NCBI RefSeq assembly: GCF_002904165.1
Contig: NZ_CVTD020000024.1
Span: 62,001 to 126,000, forward strand
Direction: 5' to 3'
Origin: Herbinix hemicellulosilytica
GTDB lineage: Bacteria; Bacillota; Clostridia; Lachnospirales; Lachnospiraceae
DNA: 64,000 bases
The notes under the pieces were generated by a model. It was not told where the DNA came from and did not search any database. It was given only the letters and a program-made list of their open reading frames with translations. Positions 1-9,383 of the stretch are shown in pieces. The number at the start of each line of letters is the position of its first letter. Position 1 is the stretch's first letter. The position numbers and the translations under genes were made by a program.

Positions 1-1
1 A

Positions 2-1651
2 CAGGAGCAGGCGGAAATTGAAAAAATTCTTGCTGCCTTGTCAGAAACGGCTGCCCAATATATAAACGAACTGGAATATAATTATAACACCTTAACGGAA
101 CTGGACTTTATCTTTGCCAGAGCTAAGCTTTCCCTTAAGATGAAGGGAACAGAGCCAAAATTCAATAATCATGGCATAATAAACCTTAAAAAAGCCCGCC
201 ATCCTTTAATTGATCCTAAGCAAGTAGTCCCCATAGACGTAAGAATAGGCCGGGATTACAACATGCTGATTATAACCGGGCCCAATACCGGAGGTAAAAC
301 CGTTACCTTAAAGACCGTAGGCCTTCTTACCCTGATGGGGCAGGCAGGCCTTCATATACCTGCTTTCGATAATTCTGAACTTGCTATCTTTAAAGAAGTA
401 TACGCCGATATAGGGGATGAGCAGAGCATAGAACAGAGCTTAAGTACCTTTTCAGCCCATATGACCAATATTGTTACTATTCTGCAAAATGCAGACAAAG
501 ATTCCTTGGTGCTTTTGGATGAGCTAGGTGCGGGAACAGACCCTACGGAGGGTGCTGCCCTTGCCATGGCTATACTTTCATATCTTAATAAAATGGGCAT
601 CAGGACACTGGCAACCACCCATTACAGCGAGCTTAAAATATATGCTCTGTCCACCGAAGGCGTTATGAATGCCTCCTGCGAATTTGATGTTGAAACATTA
701 AGGCCTACCTATCGGCTTCTTATCGGAATCCCGGGTAAAAGCAATGCTTTTGCCATATCAAAAAAACTTGGCCTTCCTGAATTTATCATAGAAGATGCAA
801 AAACCAGGATCGGCAGACAGGACAGAACATTTGAAGATCTTATCAGTGACTTGGAAAACAGCAGAAAAACCATAGAAAAGGAACAGGAGGAAATCTCACG
901 TTATAAAGCAGAAATAGAAAGGTTAAAAAACGAACTTAGCAAAAAGAATGAAAAGATCGAAGCAAACAAAGAGCGAATTCTTAGGGAAGCCAAAGAGCAG
1001 GCTGCCAAAATCCTTCAGGAAGCAAAAGATTTTGCGGACGAAAGCATACGAAAATTTAACCGCTGGATGCAGGAGGGTGGCAATATAAAAGATATGGAGG
1101 CTGCCCGCAGCCAGATTCGTGACCGCTTAAGCGAAGACGAAGGCCTTCCTAAGAAAAAAGATAAACCGGCAAAAAAATTATCACCCAAGAATTTAAAGGT
1201 GGGCGATACCGTATTTGTTTCAAGTCTCGGAATAAAAGGAACGGTAAGTACATTGCCCAATGCCAAAGGTGATTTATATGTACAGATGGGAATTTTACGC
1301 TCCCTTGTAAATATTAAGGATCTTGAACCGGCAGAGGAGGAAGAAAATAGGCCCGCCATAAGCAGTTCTACCCAAAGCGGAAAAATCAGAATGTCAAAGT
1401 CGGCCTCCATAAGTCCGGAACTTAACCTGATAGGCAAAACCGTAGATGAAGCTTTGTTTGAACTTGACAAGTATCTGGATGATGCATATCTTGCCCATTT
1501 GCCTCAGGTTACCATTATTCACGGAAGAGGTACGGGGGCCTTAAGAAACGCTATCCATTCTTACCTTAAGCGTTCTAAATATGTTAAAGACTTTAGAATC
1601 GGTGGCTACAACGAAGGAAATACAGGCGCTACAATTGTTGAATTAAAATAA
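2..1651 (+). CDS. mutS2: Endonuclease MutS2, C-terminal two thirds (5' end outside window)
   Basis: This is the C-terminal part of MutS2, an ATPase/nuclease that acts on branched DNA, suppresses homologous recombination and in Bacillus also helps rescue collided ribosomes. The frame is open to the left edge; the TTG at 38 is internal. About 549 residues are visible of the usual ~790, so the clamp/core N-terminus is missing. Visible parts are the Walker A motif GPNTGGKT near base 280, the Walker B region LVLLDELGAGTDP near 510-540, a long charged coiled coil (about 830-1100), a KOW-like linker (about 1190-1330) and a C-terminal Smr nuclease domain with HGRGTGALR near 1520. The Smr entry motif reads LNLIGK rather than the commoner LDLRG. 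The two-component genes start 20 bp downstream and may be co-transcribed. Confidence 0.95.
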   Translation, partial: QEQAEIEKILAALSETAAQYINELEYNYNTLTELDFIFARAKLSLKMKGTEPKFNNHGIINLKKARHPLIDPKQVVPIDVRIGRDYNMLIITGPNTGGKTVTLKTVGLLTLMGQAGLHIPAFDNSELAIFKEVYADIGDEQSIEQSLSTFSAHMTNIVTILQNADKDSLVLLDELGAGTDPTEGAALAMAILSYLNKMGIRTLATTHYSELKIYALSTEGVMNASCEFDVETLRPTYRLLIGIPGKSNAFAISKKLGLPEFIIEDAKTRIGRQDRTFEDLISDLENSRKTIEKEQEEISRYKAEIERLKNELSKKNEKIEANKERILREAKEQAAKILQEAKDFADESIRKFNRWMQEGGNIKDMEAARSQIRDRLSEDEGLPKKKDKPAKKLSPKNLKVGDTVFVSSLGIKGTVSTLPNAKGDLYVQMGILRSLVNIKDLEPAEEEENRPAISSSTQSGKIRMSKSASISPELNLIGKTVDEALFELDKYLDDAYLAHLPQVTIIHGRGTGALRNAIHSYLKRSKYVKDFRIGGYNEGNTGATIVELK

Positions 1652-1671
1652 TTATATAGATGGAGGTAGTT

Positions 1672-2388
1672 ATGATATCAAAACAGAAAATATTAATTGT
1701 AGACGATGATGTTAATATTGCCGAACTGATATCTTTGTATCTGACAAAAGAATGTTTTGATACCAGAATTGTTCATAACGGTGAAGATGCATTAAAAGAA
1801 TTTGAAAATTATCAGCCCAATTTAATCCTGCTTGATCTGATGCTTCCCGGCATCGACGGCTATGAAGTATGCCGTGAAATCAGAAAGACATCCAAAGTCC
1901 CAATTATAATGCTTTCTGCAAAAGGCGAAGTCTTTGATAAGGTACTGGGTTTGGAACTTGGCGCCGACGATTATATTATTAAGCCTTTTGATTCCAAAGA
2001 ACTGGTAGCAAGAGTCAGAGCGGTATTAAGAAGATTTAACCCGATTCCCGAACAGGATAAAGAAGAAAAGATTACAGGCAAATATGTAAAATATCCTGAC
2101 CTTATAATAAATATCAGCAATTATTCGGTTCAATATTACGGCAAAAATATTGAAATGCCTCCGAAAGAACTTGAACTTTTATATTTTCTTGCCTCAAATC
2201 CCAATCAGGTATTTACAAGAGAGCAATTACTTGACCATATATGGGGTTATGAATATTTCGGAGACACCCGGACAGTGGATGTACATATAAAAAGATTAAG
2301 GGAAAAAATTAAAGACCATAACGACTGGAGTATAGCCACGGTTTGGGGAATCGGCTACAAATTTGAGGTAAAGAATCCGGGAAGATAA
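1672..2388 (+). CDS. OmpR/PhoB-family response regulator
   Basis: This is a DNA-binding response regulator. It has an N-terminal receiver domain (acidic pocket VDDD near residue 11, phospho-acceptor Asp in LLDLMLPG, conserved Lys in IIKPFD) and a C-terminal winged helix of the OmpR/PhoB type (recognition region around RTVDVHIKRLREKI). Length, 238 aa, is normal. I chose ATG 1672 because GGAGG lies 5 nt upstream; an in-frame ATG at 1660 overlaps that ribosome binding site. The histidine kinase gene follows after 38 bp, so the pair forms a two-component system. The signal and regulon cannot be read from the sequence. Confidence 0.95.
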   Translation: MISKQKILIVDDDVNIAELISLYLTKECFDTRIVHNGEDALKEFENYQPNLILLDLMLPGIDGYEVCREIRKTSKVPIIMLSAKGEVFDKVLGLELGADDYIIKPFDSKELVARVRAVLRRFNPIPEQDKEEKITGKYVKYPDLIINISNYSVQYYGKNIEMPPKELELLYFLASNPNQVFTREQLLDHIWGYEYFGDTRTVDVHIKRLREKIKDHNDWSIATVWGIGYKFEVKNPGR

Positions 2389-2426
2389 CATTTTATTTAC
2401 AATAAAAGGACAGGCAGGTGCATGCC

Positions 2427-3836
2427 ATGAAAAAAACTCTTTGGGCAAGATTAATTACATGCTATCTGATTTCGGTTGTGCTGGTTTTTGTATTTGTCAA
2501 TACATACGGTATGGCCTTGCTGCAAAAAAAACTAAAAAAAGACCAAACCAACCTTTTATATAAAGAGGCTTCATTAATATCTGCCTCATACAGAGGTACC
2601 TTATTTGATCATGAACAAAGCCCGGATAATCTTGCTTCCCAATTCAGGTCCATAAATACATACCTAAATATCCGCGTCTGGATTGTAAACAGGGACGGAC
2701 AGATTGTAGCGGATTCCTCCAATATAGATAATCCTCCTAATGTAAATTTAAATGACCTTGACCCCGGCTTTTTAAATAAAACAATTTCCGAAAATACAAT
2801 GTTTGAAAGCCTTTTTAACGAACCTATGTTAAGTATTATCCGAAGAGTTGATTATAACTTCAGGCTGCGGGGTTATATTGTACTTCACTCACCGATGAGT
2901 GAAATCCAAAATAAGGCTTATATCTATATGGATGTAATCAATATATGTTTTTTGATAATTTTCCCTCTGCTGTTTTTAATATTTATTTATATATACTATA
3001 TTACGGCAAAACCGTTGAAGCATCTTATGAAGGCTGCCGTAGAATACGGTTCCGGCAATTATAATTATAAAATAAATATTAAAGGCCCCAGTGAATACAG
3101 GGATCTGGCGGCAGCATTATCCTTTATGGCGCAAGAAATAAGCCAGCTGGACGATTATCAGAAAAAGTTTGTGGCCAATATTTCTCATGACTTCAGATCT
3201 CCATTGACCTCAATCAAAGGATATGCGGAAGCCATAATGGACGGGACTATTCCTCCCGATATGCAGAATAAATACCTGAATATAATTCTTTTTGAGACCG
3301 AAAGGCTAAACAAACTGACCTCAAGCCTTCTTGAGCTTAACAGATTTGACAACAGGAGCGCCATGCTTGATATAGTTACCTTTGATATAAATTATATTAT
3401 AAAGAAAACTGCAGAAAGTTTTGAAGGCGCATGCAAGGCAAAAAAAATTACCCTGAATCTGATTTTTTCTTCTCCCGAAACATATGTTGAAGCGGATATG
3501 GGCAAAATTCAGCAGGTACTTTATAACCTTATAGACAACGCCATAAAATTCAGTCACAATAACTCTGAAATCAAAGTATCTACTGAAGAAAAGGGTGAAA
3601 AAGTTTTTGTATCGGTTAAGGATTACGGTATCGGAATCCCGAAAGATGCGATAAAGAAAATTTGGGACAGATTTTACAAGACTGATGCATCAAGAGGAAA
3701 AGATAAGAAAGGAACGGGGCTTGGACTTTCCATTGCCAAGGAAATTATCCAAGCTCATAATGAAAATATTAATGTAATCAGCACTGAGGGTGTAGGATCG
3801 GAATTTATATTCACTCTGAAAAAATCGTCTGAGTAA
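2427..3836 (+). CDS. Membrane sensor histidine kinase
   Basis: This is the cognate sensor kinase of the preceding response regulator. It has a transmembrane helix at about residues 7-27, an extracytoplasmic sensor region of about 135 residues, a second transmembrane helix near 170-195, a HAMP linker, a HisKA domain with the phospho-acceptor His in ISHDFRSPLTS, and a HATPase_c domain (N box NLIDNAIKFS, G boxes DYGIGIP and GTGLGLSIAKEI). About 470 aa is usual for this class. ATG 2427 is preceded by AGGCAGGTG at a reasonable distance; the GTG at 2418 sits inside that site. The sensor region matches no family I can name. The gene is convergent with trmL. Confidence 0.93.
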   Translation: MKKTLWARLITCYLISVVLVFVFVNTYGMALLQKKLKKDQTNLLYKEASLISASYRGTLFDHEQSPDNLASQFRSINTYLNIRVWIVNRDGQIVADSSNIDNPPNVNLNDLDPGFLNKTISENTMFESLFNEPMLSIIRRVDYNFRLRGYIVLHSPMSEIQNKAYIYMDVINICFLIIFPLLFLIFIYIYYITAKPLKHLMKAAVEYGSGNYNYKINIKGPSEYRDLAAALSFMAQEISQLDDYQKKFVANISHDFRSPLTSIKGYAEAIMDGTIPPDMQNKYLNIILFETERLNKLTSSLLELNRFDNRSAMLDIVTFDINYIIKKTAESFEGACKAKKITLNLIFSSPETYVEADMGKIQQVLYNLIDNAIKFSHNNSEIKVSTEEKGEKVFVSVKDYGIGIPKDAIKKIWDRFYKTDASRGKDKKGTGLGLSIAKEIIQAHNENINVISTEGVGSEFIFTLKKSSE

Positions 3837-3861
3837 ATCAACGCAAAAAAATAGCGCCGAT

Positions 3862-4359
3862 TTACACTTCATTCCATTTGTGGGTGTGCAGTTCCCCTTG
3901 AAGTTTCATACCTTCAAAATTGTTCTGCCTTAAAGCCTCATAGAGAATAATTGCAACCGAATTACCCAGGTTAAGTGATCTGATATTTCCTACCATCGGT
4001 ATACGGATGCAATTTTCTTTATTTGAAAGTAAAATTTCCTCGGGTATTCCTGCACTTTCTTTCCCAAACATAATGAAACAATCCGGTTCATATTTTACAT
4101 GGGTATAAGGCTTAAGTGCTTTAGTTGTAGCCATATAGATTTTAGGATAATTGTTCTTTTTCAAAAAATCCTCATAGCTGTCATATACAACATAATCAAG
4201 GTCTTTCCAATAATCCAGTCCCGCCCTTTTTATCTGTTTTTCATTCAGTTTAAAACCCATAGGTTCAATTAAATGAAGCCTGGTATTGGTGGCTACACAT
4301 GTTCTTCCGATATTTCCTGTATTTGCCGGAATTTCCGGCTCCAATAGTACTATATTCAT
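3862..4359 (-). CDS. trmL: tRNA (cytidine/uridine-34-2'-O)-methyltransferase TrmL
   Basis: This SPOUT-class methyltransferase 2'-O-methylates the wobble base of tRNA-Leu isoacceptors using SAM. The 165-aa length is typical. Visible family signatures are the N-terminal MNIVLLEPEIPANTGNIGR, and the C-terminal knot region with MFGKESAGIPEEIL and IPMVGNIRSLNLGNSVAI, which form the cofactor pocket. It ends 25 bp from the convergent histidine kinase gene. cheX lies 11 bp upstream on the same strand, so the two are probably co-transcribed, without an obvious functional link. Confidence 0.95.
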   Translation of the reverse strand: MNIVLLEPEIPANTGNIGRTCVATNTRLHLIEPMGFKLNEKQIKRAGLDYWKDLDYVVYDSYEDFLKKNNYPKIYMATTKALKPYTHVKYEPDCFIMFGKESAGIPEEILLSNKENCIRIPMVGNIRSLNLGNSVAIILYEALRQNNFEGMKLQGELHTHKWNEV

Positions 4360-4370
4360 ATTTTTAATCG

Positions 4371-4838
4371 TCAGACTCCTTTTATAGCGATATTAATCTC
4401 TATTTTTTTGTTATTATCATATTCCAAAGGAATGCAAATATTTGTAGCTTGTGCATGGGTGAAAGCCATAGAACCTGTTCCTACAGTCGGAGGGGTTATA
4501 TCCATGGATATGCCCTGAGTTGAAAAGATAGTTGCTGCATTTCCAAGAATCATATTTCCAAGCTCACTGATTGCACTCTTTGCAAAATCGTCCATTTCGG
4601 TAACCGGCATCATAATCATTTTGGATGCAATATCACAGGCAACATCATGTTCAAAAGCAATTAAAACCTGTCCTTTTATTTTGCCGGTAAAACCTATTAT
4701 TATAATTATAGTATTATCAAGGAAAATAGGTTCTTTAATATACGGTTTACCTATCTTTGCTTCAACAAAACACATCTCTTTTATAATTCTTGATGATGCC
4801 ATCAAAAAAGGATTGATATATTCAACATTTACTGTCAT
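4371..4838 (-). CDS. cheX: CheX-like CheY-P phosphatase / chemotaxis protein
   Basis: This is a CheC/CheX/FliY-type phosphatase domain protein of 155 aa, matching CheX in length. The CheX active-site signature E-x-x-N is seen in ISELGNMILGNA, near residues 91-102. In characterised species CheX dimers dephosphorylate CheY-P to terminate motility signals. A strong GGGAGG site precedes the ATG. No other chemotaxis or flagellar gene lies in the window, so this is an orphan; it could serve a response regulator encoded elsewhere. Confidence 0.85.
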   Translation of the reverse strand: MTVNVEYINPFLMASSRIIKEMCFVEAKIGKPYIKEPIFLDNTIIIIIGFTGKIKGQVLIAFEHDVACDIASKMIMMPVTEMDDFAKSAISELGNMILGNAATIFSTQGISMDITPPTVGTGSMAFTHAQATNICIPLEYDNNKKIEINIAIKGV

Positions 4839-4887
4839 AAAAATACCTCCCGGTGTATTGAAAAACTTATCTTTAGTAATTTTTATT

Positions 4888-6057
4888 TTATTGATTTTTT
4901 CTTATTTTATTTACAAAACGTTCTATTCTTTCAGTTGCTATTTTTAAATTTTCAATTGAGTAAGCATATGAAATCCTCAAAAAACCTTCACCGCAATCTC
5001 CGAATGCCGTTCCGGGTACAACCGCCACTTTTTCTTCCATAAGCAATTTAGTTGCAAATTCATCCGATGTCATATTAAGGCTTTTAATGCACGGAAAGAC
5101 ATAAAAAGCGCCGAAAGGCTCAAAACAATTAAGTCCCATGTTATTAAAAGCATGTACAAGAAATCTTCTACGCTTATCATAAGCATCTCTCATCGTTTCG
5201 ACATCGGAATCTCCGTTCCTTAATGCCTCAATTGCAGCATACTGGCTGGTTGTAGGCGCACACATTATAGCAAACTGGTGGATCTTTGTCATCTGTTCGA
5301 TAATCATGGCAGGACCGACCGCATACCCCAATCTCCACCCTGTCATGGCATAGGATTTTGAAAAACCGTTTATAACAACGGTCCGCTCCCGCATACCCGG
5401 AAATGAGGCAATGGATACATGATTTTTTCCATAGGTAAGTTCTGCATATATTTCATCGGAAACGACAATTATATCTTTCTCGATAATTACATCCACCAAA
5501 TCCTTTAGGTCATCATACTCCATGATAGCTCCCGTAGGATTATTTGGAAATGGCAATACTAATATTTTGGTTTTGTCCGTAATAGCAGCTAGAAGCTGTT
5601 CCTTTGTCAGTTTGAAATTATTTTCTTCTTTTAGCTCAATTACTACGGGAACTCCCCCTGCCAGCAAAGTACAAGGATGATAAGATACATAGCAAGGCTG
5701 AGGTATCAATACTTCATCCCCGGGGTTAAGCATGGCCCGAAATGCCAGGTCAATTGCTTCGCTTCCCCCGACTGTCACCAAAACTTCCCGTTCATAATCA
5801 TATTTCAGATTGAATCTTCTATGTAAATAGTTGCAGATTTCAATTTTTAATTCTTTAAGACCGGAGTTGGAAGTATAAAAAGTCCGGCCCTTTTCCAATG
5901 AATAGATGCCTTCTTCTCTTATATGCCATGGTGTATCAAAATCAGGCTCCCCGACACCCAGAGAAATGGCATCTTTCATTTCACTGACAATATCAAAGAA
6001 CTTTCTGATTCCTGAAGGCTTGATATTAACCACATTTTTGGATAACGGATTTCTCAA
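4888..6057 (-). CDS. Class I/II PLP-dependent aminotransferase
   Basis: This is a fold-type I aminotransferase of the aspartate/aromatic family (389 aa). The PLP-binding Lys lies in GFSKSYAMTGWRLGY; other hallmarks are the substrate-contact region PNNPTGA and the cofactor Asp/Tyr in VVSDEIYAEL. The start is a TTG at 6057 that overlaps the stop of the Lrp-family gene in the four bases TTGA; no ATG or GTG fits the family N-terminus better. Overlap with an Lrp-type regulator suggests translational coupling and an amino-acid-responsive operon. The exact substrate cannot be fixed; aspartate, alanine or a branched/aromatic amino acid are all possible. Confidence 0.9.
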   Translation of the reverse strand: MRNPLSKNVVNIKPSGIRKFFDIVSEMKDAISLGVGEPDFDTPWHIREEGIYSLEKGRTFYTSNSGLKELKIEICNYLHRRFNLKYDYEREVLVTVGGSEAIDLAFRAMLNPGDEVLIPQPCYVSYHPCTLLAGGVPVVIELKEENNFKLTKEQLLAAITDKTKILVLPFPNNPTGAIMEYDDLKDLVDVIIEKDIIVVSDEIYAELTYGKNHVSIASFPGMRERTVVINGFSKSYAMTGWRLGYAVGPAMIIEQMTKIHQFAIMCAPTTSQYAAIEALRNGDSDVETMRDAYDKRRRFLVHAFNNMGLNCFEPFGAFYVFPCIKSLNMTSDEFATKLLMEEKVAVVPGTAFGDCGEGFLRISYAYSIENLKIATERIERFVNKIRKNQ

Positions 6058-6536
6058 GGGCTAATCAACATCCTTTCGTCTTTTTTGGCTTCTACCAGAG
6101 GAAGACCGTGTTCTTTATATTTTTTTAATACGAAATGGGTCGCGGTGCTCTGTACCCCTTCCATAGGTGCCAGTTTTGCGGATACGAAATTTGCAACTTC
6201 TTTTAAGGTTTTACCTTCAATTATAACTGTAAGGTCAAATCCGCCGGACATCAAATAAACCGATTGTACTTCGTCAAACTTATAAATCCTTTCGGCGATT
6301 CTGTCAAATCCCAACCCTCTTTGAGGAATAACCTTAACCTCAATCAAGGCGGTAACTCTTTCACATTGAACCTTATCCCAATTAATTAAGGTAGGATATC
6401 CGCATATAATATGTTCTTCTTCCATCTGCCTGATAATATTAGATACTTCCTCTTCAGTGGAACCCAGCATAGTCGCCAAATCTTTAGCCGTCAACTTGCT
6501 GTTTTTATCAATTGCTGCCAAAATCTTTTCCCTCAT
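6054..6536 (-). CDS. Lrp/AsnC-family transcriptional regulator
   Basis: This 160-aa protein has an N-terminal helix-turn-helix (about residues 1-55, including DLATMLGSTEEEVSNIIRQM) and a C-terminal RAM/AsnC ligand-binding domain (about 65-140, with YLMSGGFDLTVIIEG). Such proteins form dimers and octamers and respond to amino acids. AGAGAGGAA precedes the ATG. Its stop codon overlaps the TTG start of the downstream aminotransferase, so it is probably translationally coupled to that gene and may regulate it (inference). Confidence 0.9.
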   Translation of the reverse strand: MREKILAAIDKNSKLTAKDLATMLGSTEEEVSNIIRQMEEEHIICGYPTLINWDKVQCERVTALIEVKVIPQRGLGFDRIAERIYKFDEVQSVYLMSGGFDLTVIIEGKTLKEVANFVSAKLAPMEGVQSTATHFVLKKYKEHGLPLVEAKKDERMLISP

Positions 6537-6669
6537 CCCAATTCCTCTCTTCTAAACTTTTTATATAAATTATCATTTGCATAGATAATCCAGGAGTTTA
6601 TAATTAATTTAGCCTTTATAGGCAAACTATAATTTAACGAGATGCGGTAAAATTCTTTACGAATATGCA

Positions 6670-7653
6670 CTAAATCACTTTATATAATTCGTCCGCTTTG
6701 GGCGGTTCCAAAAAACGCCGTTCTTCACCGTTTAATATAATTCTGTCATTGCCCTCTGTAATCCGTCCGATAACAGCGGCAGGTATGCCTTCAGCTTTCA
6801 ACCGGTCTTTTAGCATATTGCCGCGGTCCGTTACAATCAGCAAACACCCGCCGGATATCAGCATATATGGGTTTAAATCATAAAACTCACATATTTCCAC
6901 AGTTTCCTGCTTCAATTGTATTTTTTTCAAATCTACTTCCAAACCTGTTTTGGATGCCGCCCCTATATCCCACAGGGCCCCGAATATACCGCCCTTTGCC
7001 GCATCATGCATTGAAGAAGCCCCGATTTCTACGGCAATTTTTGCTTCCGGTACAACGGACAAATAATCTATCATCTTCTTTGCCCCGTCAACAAAAGCGG
7101 CAGGATACTTTGTTATAAGTTCATTTTCCTTTTCTTTTGCCAAAATAGCAGTACCTTCTAACCCGGCCCATTTTGTCATAACAATTTCCTGACCGGGTTT
7201 GGCTTTTGATGTCTTAACAATATTTTCTTTTTTTATCTTACCGATACCGGTAACCGTTATAACCGGTTGATTTACGGCTTTTGTAACTTCGGTATGACCA
7301 CCGATAATTTCTATATTAAGATGCCTGCAAATACTTTCCGCATTATTTATTAAATTTCTGAGATCTGATTCACTATAATTTTCAGGCATCAATATTGTAA
7401 GCATTATTCCTATAGGTTCTGCTCCGCTGGAGGCAATATCATTGACAGCCACATGAACGGCATAGATACCTATATCCTGCAGAGTTCCGGTAACAGGGTC
7501 CGTAGATAAAACAACTGCATCGTCCCCATTTATAGCAATAATACCGCAATCTTCTCCGACAGCAGGACCTAAGAGTACTTCTTCTCTTCTGTGCCTTATC
7601 TGATTTAAAACGGATCTTTTCAGGACGGTTTGGGGTATCTTGCCGATATTCAT
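6670..7653 (-). CDS. AIR synthase-related protein, HypE-like
   Basis: This is a PurM/HypE/ThiL-fold ATP-binding protein of 327 aa. It shows the N-terminal metal/ATP motif GPAVGEDCGII, the conserved STDPVTG segment, HVAVNDIASSGAEPIG, and a glycine-rich C-lobe with MHDAAKGGIFGALWDI and ISGGCLLIV. The closest named relative is HypE, which dehydrates a carboxamide to the cyanide ligand for [NiFe] hydrogenase, but the HypE C-terminal PRIC motif is absent and no hyp genes are nearby. The substrate is therefore unknown. The VanW-family gene lies 22 bp upstream in the same orientation. Confidence 0.8.
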   Translation of the reverse strand: MNIGKIPQTVLKRSVLNQIRHRREEVLLGPAVGEDCGIIAINGDDAVVLSTDPVTGTLQDIGIYAVHVAVNDIASSGAEPIGIMLTILMPENYSESDLRNLINNAESICRHLNIEIIGGHTEVTKAVNQPVITVTGIGKIKKENIVKTSKAKPGQEIVMTKWAGLEGTAILAKEKENELITKYPAAFVDGAKKMIDYLSVVPEAKIAVEIGASSMHDAAKGGIFGALWDIGAASKTGLEVDLKKIQLKQETVEICEFYDLNPYMLISGGCLLIVTDRGNMLKDRLKAEGIPAAVIGRITEGNDRIILNGEERRFLEPPKADELYKVI

Positions 7654-7675
7654 GTCGTACCTCCCAAATTAGCCT

Positions 7676-9235
7676 TTATTCATCCTCAGGTCCTTCATCG
7701 TCCCATTCCGGATCCCAATAGATGTTGTCATTAATAATTTGCTGTTGTGTGTCCTGGTTAATATTGCTGTTTATACTATCCTCTGTTTGATCATCGACGG
7801 AAGAACTGTCTTCTCTATTATCGGTCTGTGTATTCTTTCCGTTCTTATTATCGCTGTCCGATTTATTTTTATCTTCTTCTACTTCCTTGGTTCCCACCGT
7901 TATATAACGAGGGGCAGGTGCATAAGTGCTTTTATTTACAAGGGTACGGCTTACTTCAACTCCGTTTTCATAGACTATCTTGTAAAGCTCGGCTTTGTAA
8001 CCGGTGTGAGCTGCCTGAGTCACCTTTTTGTAGGTTACAGGCTTAGTAGGATCTTCTTCTATAACATCCGGAGGAGGAGCAGTTTTAGACAATACTCTGG
8101 TTTCAAATTTAATTTTTCTGTTTTTTGTATCTCTGGTTTCATGTCCCCATATATTGAAAGTTATTGTACGTCCTTTAGTATATGCTTCAATCAAAATAGG
8201 GACATCGGTATTGTTTTTAAATTTAAAGTCTTTATATGTCCCGGCTATAGCCGCGTCTCTGGACAAGTCAACATAGCTGATAGTCATAGAATGTTCGTGC
8301 CGCTGGACAACTTCCAGTTCGGCATATAACACGGCATTATACAAAGTAGTTGTAACCTGACATGCGCCTCCGCCGATACTGTCTATTACCTTGCCCTTTG
8401 AGTAAGCTCCGGCTACATGGTATCCGTTTTGCCTGGTAAATGGTGCAAGATGTTCATAGGCCGAAAAAACCTCTCCCGGATATACCACCGTATTGTTTAT
8501 CAGCCTGGCGCCGTTAGCCAAATTCTTAGCCCGGCTTTCAGACGAATCAGCATATTCGGTAGTAAAAGTTCCCAATATTGTATTGCATTTTTCAACTATA
8601 TCCCTGGTATATACAGGTTCCACATCCTCTAAAAATGCTTCCACTGTCAAATCATTTCTGTCCCAGGAATTAGAAATCAAATCAACTATATTTAAAACAG
8701 TAGCCTCTACATCCAGTTTTTTGCCCGGAATATGGTCCGTATAAATCATTTGCCCGTTCTTTCTTGATACTGATGCATTTACAGGCTCTACATTAAAAAT
8801 ATCCGATTTTGAAGAAACAAACTCCCTTACCTTGTTCTCATCCAGTACAAACTCCAAAGGCAGCTTAATTCCTTCATTTTCTATATCCTTTATGTCCTTA
8901 TATCTTTTTATAAGATTTCCAGTTTTTCCAAGGCCAAGCGCTGTCTCTATAATATTATTAATTTTATAAGTATATCCCAAATCTCCTAACGTTGCCGACA
9001 CTGACTGATCATTTGCCTGAATTGAAACTTTCTTATTTTTTAATTCCTCTACAAATTTAATAACCTCTTTTTCGGCCTCTTCGGCTGTCATTCCGCCTAC
9101 GTCCACTTCGTCTATAAAAACACCTTTGATAATCCTGTTATCATCGGCTGCAAAAGCAAAAAAAATGCTTCGCGTGCACGCCATGAATCCGGATAAAACC
9201 AAAACAATGCAGCACATAACCAGGCGTTTGCTCAT
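7676..9235 (-). CDS. VanW-family exported protein with peptidoglycan-binding-like domain
   Basis: This is a secreted or membrane-tethered protein of 519 aa. It has an N-terminal signal segment (about residues 5-30), a repeat-like N-terminal region resembling the domain found before VanW and YkuD modules, and a VanW domain around residues 220-360 (motifs LANGARLINNTVVYPGEVFS and GGGACQVTTTLYNAVL). The last ~60 residues are a low-complexity Asn/Asp/Gln/Lys/Ser tail. VanW occurs in some vancomycin-resistance clusters, but its biochemistry is unresolved and most clostridial copies are unrelated to resistance. No van genes are present here. Confidence 0.85.
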   Translation of the reverse strand: MSKRLVMCCIVLVLSGFMACTRSIFFAFAADDNRIIKGVFIDEVDVGGMTAEEAEKEVIKFVEELKNKKVSIQANDQSVSATLGDLGYTYKINNIIETALGLGKTGNLIKRYKDIKDIENEGIKLPLEFVLDENKVREFVSSKSDIFNVEPVNASVSRKNGQMIYTDHIPGKKLDVEATVLNIVDLISNSWDRNDLTVEAFLEDVEPVYTRDIVEKCNTILGTFTTEYADSSESRAKNLANGARLINNTVVYPGEVFSAYEHLAPFTRQNGYHVAGAYSKGKVIDSIGGGACQVTTTLYNAVLYAELEVVQRHEHSMTISYVDLSRDAAIAGTYKDFKFKNNTDVPILIEAYTKGRTITFNIWGHETRDTKNRKIKFETRVLSKTAPPPDVIEEDPTKPVTYKKVTQAAHTGYKAELYKIVYENGVEVSRTLVNKSTYAPAPRYITVGTKEVEEDKNKSDSDNKNGKNTQTDNREDSSSVDDQTEDSINSNINQDTQQQIINDNIYWDPEWDDEGPEDE

Positions 9236-9383
9236 TATATTTCCTCCTTTATAATTTTAAGTCTATATGAGCCTTATACACTTATCATCGGTGTTTTTAA
9301 TAGTTTCTTCCTATTGTAGCATAAAGAACGGAATATTCAACCACTAACTTTTTTAATTGACATTTTATTTTTAATTATATATA

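Noticed and set aside
1015-1470. Minus-strand open frame of 151 codons inside mutS2
   Set aside because: Antisense shadow; mutS2 motifs on the plus strand are unequivocal.
1660-1671. Earlier ATG for the response regulator
   Set aside because: It overlaps the GGAGG used by ATG 1672, and family alignment begins after it.
7739-8329. Plus-strand open frame of 196 codons
   Set aside because: It is antisense to the clearly coding VanW-family gene, has no family resemblance and no RBS.
7676-9235. Vancomycin resistance locus because of VanW
   Set aside because: No vanH/A/X, D-Ala-D-Lac ligase or VanRS pair; stand-alone VanW proteins are widespread in Clostridia.
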